DNA of 64,000 nt. It comes from Rotaria sordida. Its lineage: Eukaryota > Rotifera > Eurotatoria > Philodinida > Philodinidae. Each line of letters opens with the position of its first letter. Position 1 is the stretch's first letter. The stretch spans positions 1 through 64,000 of the forward strand of contig CAJNOL010000266.1 of assembly GCA_905250125.1 (NCBI GenBank). Direction: 5' to 3'. This document shows, piece after piece, positions 62,717 to 64,000 of the stretch. Below the pieces are notes generated by a model. That model did not search any database. It was given only the letters and a program-made list of their open reading frames with translations, and was not told the origin of the DNA. The position numbers and the translations under genes are program-made.

Positions 62717-63743
62717 TACAAAATAGAAGTAAATGTATATATATACAGATTGTTTTTTTTTGACTACTTTACTTGAAAGAAGAACTATGTGGGAAATATA
62801 AAAAGCAAAGTGAGATAAACAGAAAGAGAAAAAGACGAAGAAAAGAAGAAGAAACGGAAGTTTTCAGAAAGGAAAAGAGTCGACAGATATTCATCCTCTT
62901 TCTTCTGCATCAATTATCTTTCTGATAGGTGTAGACGAAAGCCAAGAGAGACAAGTCATCAAACAATTTTTCCTATTCAGTGTCAAACTTTTTAACACTT
63001 TTATCTTCCGTCCTCTTAAGTTTGAAGCGTTAATGTAACATGAAAGAGACTGTCAACATAAAATTGAAGCATGCCATGGATCATTGCATGATCAATTCAT
63101 TATGAATTCGTGAATAGAATGTGATATATAAGTGTGTGAAATGCATGTGTCATATTGCTTTAGTTCAAGCTTCTTCTTTCTTTTTGAGCTTTGAGTAGAA
63201 AATAAAATAATGCAAGTTGACATGCGATTTGCATGTCAATAAGTGCAGCAAGAAACAAAAAGCATGTACGCCTATAAATATGTAGAAAATATATACAAAC
63301 AGTTATCTATGACAATTATGTGTATGAATGTCTTGATTGAAAGCAATTTTGTTTTAAATATATCCTTATACTATTACCAAAAATAGAAGTGACAAAATAA
63401 TGTTTTATTTTATTAATGTTTTCCTGTTTTTATTATTTTAACTTATTACTACGTGAATTATTGCGATATTTTCCAGATCGACACAAAACATCTAAATAGT
63501 TTAGATTAGAATGCATCATACGTTATCATTCTTTTGTCAATTAAATTAGGTCAGTTGAATACATCGAGTCTTTGTCGAATAATACGTACGAAATCTATTC
63601 TTACTTCTTTTTCTTTTGATATTCTGTTTTCATGTTAAGTTTCTTGTTTTAATTATTAAATAGTTCATTCATTCATTTATTCTCGATCGGTATGCATTTA
63701 TTTTCTACTTTTGCATTGAATATTCAATGAGAATATTTCTTAT

Positions 63744-63797
63744 CTTAGTTGTTAAGAAAAGAAAAAAAATCTTAGTTGTTAAGAAAAGAAAAAAAAT
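63744..63797 (+). repeat. 27-bp direct tandem duplication
   Basis: A 27-bp unit starting CTTAGTTGTTAAGAAAAG occurs twice in immediate succession, identical by eye. Confidence 0.9.
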
Positions 63798-63984
63798 CTT
63801 ACTTTCAAGGTATTTATTCATTAAATCACAAATTAAAACTAATAAATATCTCATCAAAATTTTAAAATTCTCTTCTGATTCATATATATATACAGCCATT
63901 AATAAATGTTTTATTTAAATTATAACTATGACTAGTTCGCACAGAGTTTTTATGTACTAATGTCTACCTTTGTATTGATGTAAT

Positions 63985-64000
63985 TTATTATTATTATTAT
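63985..64000 (+). repeat. (TTA)n microsatellite running off the window
   Basis: Five TTA units at the last bases. Confidence 0.8.

Larger units (their letters stand above)
62717..64000. other. 5' flank of the GPCR gene / intergenic
   Basis: No gene recognised. It includes a purine-rich stretch (62800-62880), a two-copy 27-bp tandem duplication (63744-63797) and a TTA microsatellite at the window edge. Confidence 0.5.

Overview
This window looks like nuclear genomic sequence from a small invertebrate animal. It is very AT-rich. Its genes are split by many short GT-AG introns (about 50-70 bp) mixed with a few long introns filled with repeats, and the protein families are metazoan (SCO-spondin-like, M13 neprilysin, DGAT1, Dbl RhoGEF, rhodopsin-type GPCR, amidated neuropeptide precursor). 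A bdelloid rotifer is my best guess, from general gene style, divergent GPCR/FLYWCH genes and palindromic repeats; this is inference, not proof. One run of 100 N (45287-45386) marks an assembly gap inside an intron.

Layout. 1-8146 (+): 3' part of a large secreted SCO-spondin/mucin-like protein, with Ser/Thr linkers, three beta-rich repeats, thrombospondin type 1 repeats, TIL, VWC and a C-terminal cystine knot. 13261-18887 (-): DUF229/sulfatase-fold membrane protein, 4 exons. 25418-25977 (-): a two-exon neuropeptide precursor with three PYRF-Gly-Lys-Arg units and one HFRL-Gly-Lys-Lys unit; I consider this the most interesting gene here. 26200-26271 (+): tRNA-Thr(UGU). 27602-28989 (+): diacylglycerol O-acyltransferase 1. 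32805-40501 (-): M13 neprilysin-like peptidase, 10 exons, with a dead Tc1 transposon in one intron. 41901-42988 (+): an orphan two-exon gene. 44704-51025 (+): collybistin/ASEF-type RhoGEF, 11 exons, with a possible alternative first exon at 44224-44290. 53399-56753 (+): FLYWCH finger plus MULE transposase-derived protein, 9 exons, catalytic residues apparently lost. 61328-62716 (-): class A-like GPCR.

All joined exon models keep one open frame across every junction (for example 2433 nt for the neprilysin, 1980 nt for the RhoGEF, 1542 nt for the FLYWCH gene), which strongly supports the splice sites.

Between and within genes there is a dense population of non-autonomous palindromic (MITE-like) elements of several families, most in long introns. 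The cleanest is a 200-bp element at 20895-21094 with perfect 22-bp terminal inverted repeats, an apparent 6-bp target duplication and an interior made of a 10-bp minisatellite. The genes share no obvious pathway. The neprilysin-type peptidase, neuropeptide precursor and GPCR could all belong to peptide signalling, but their co-occurrence within 40 kb may be chance.
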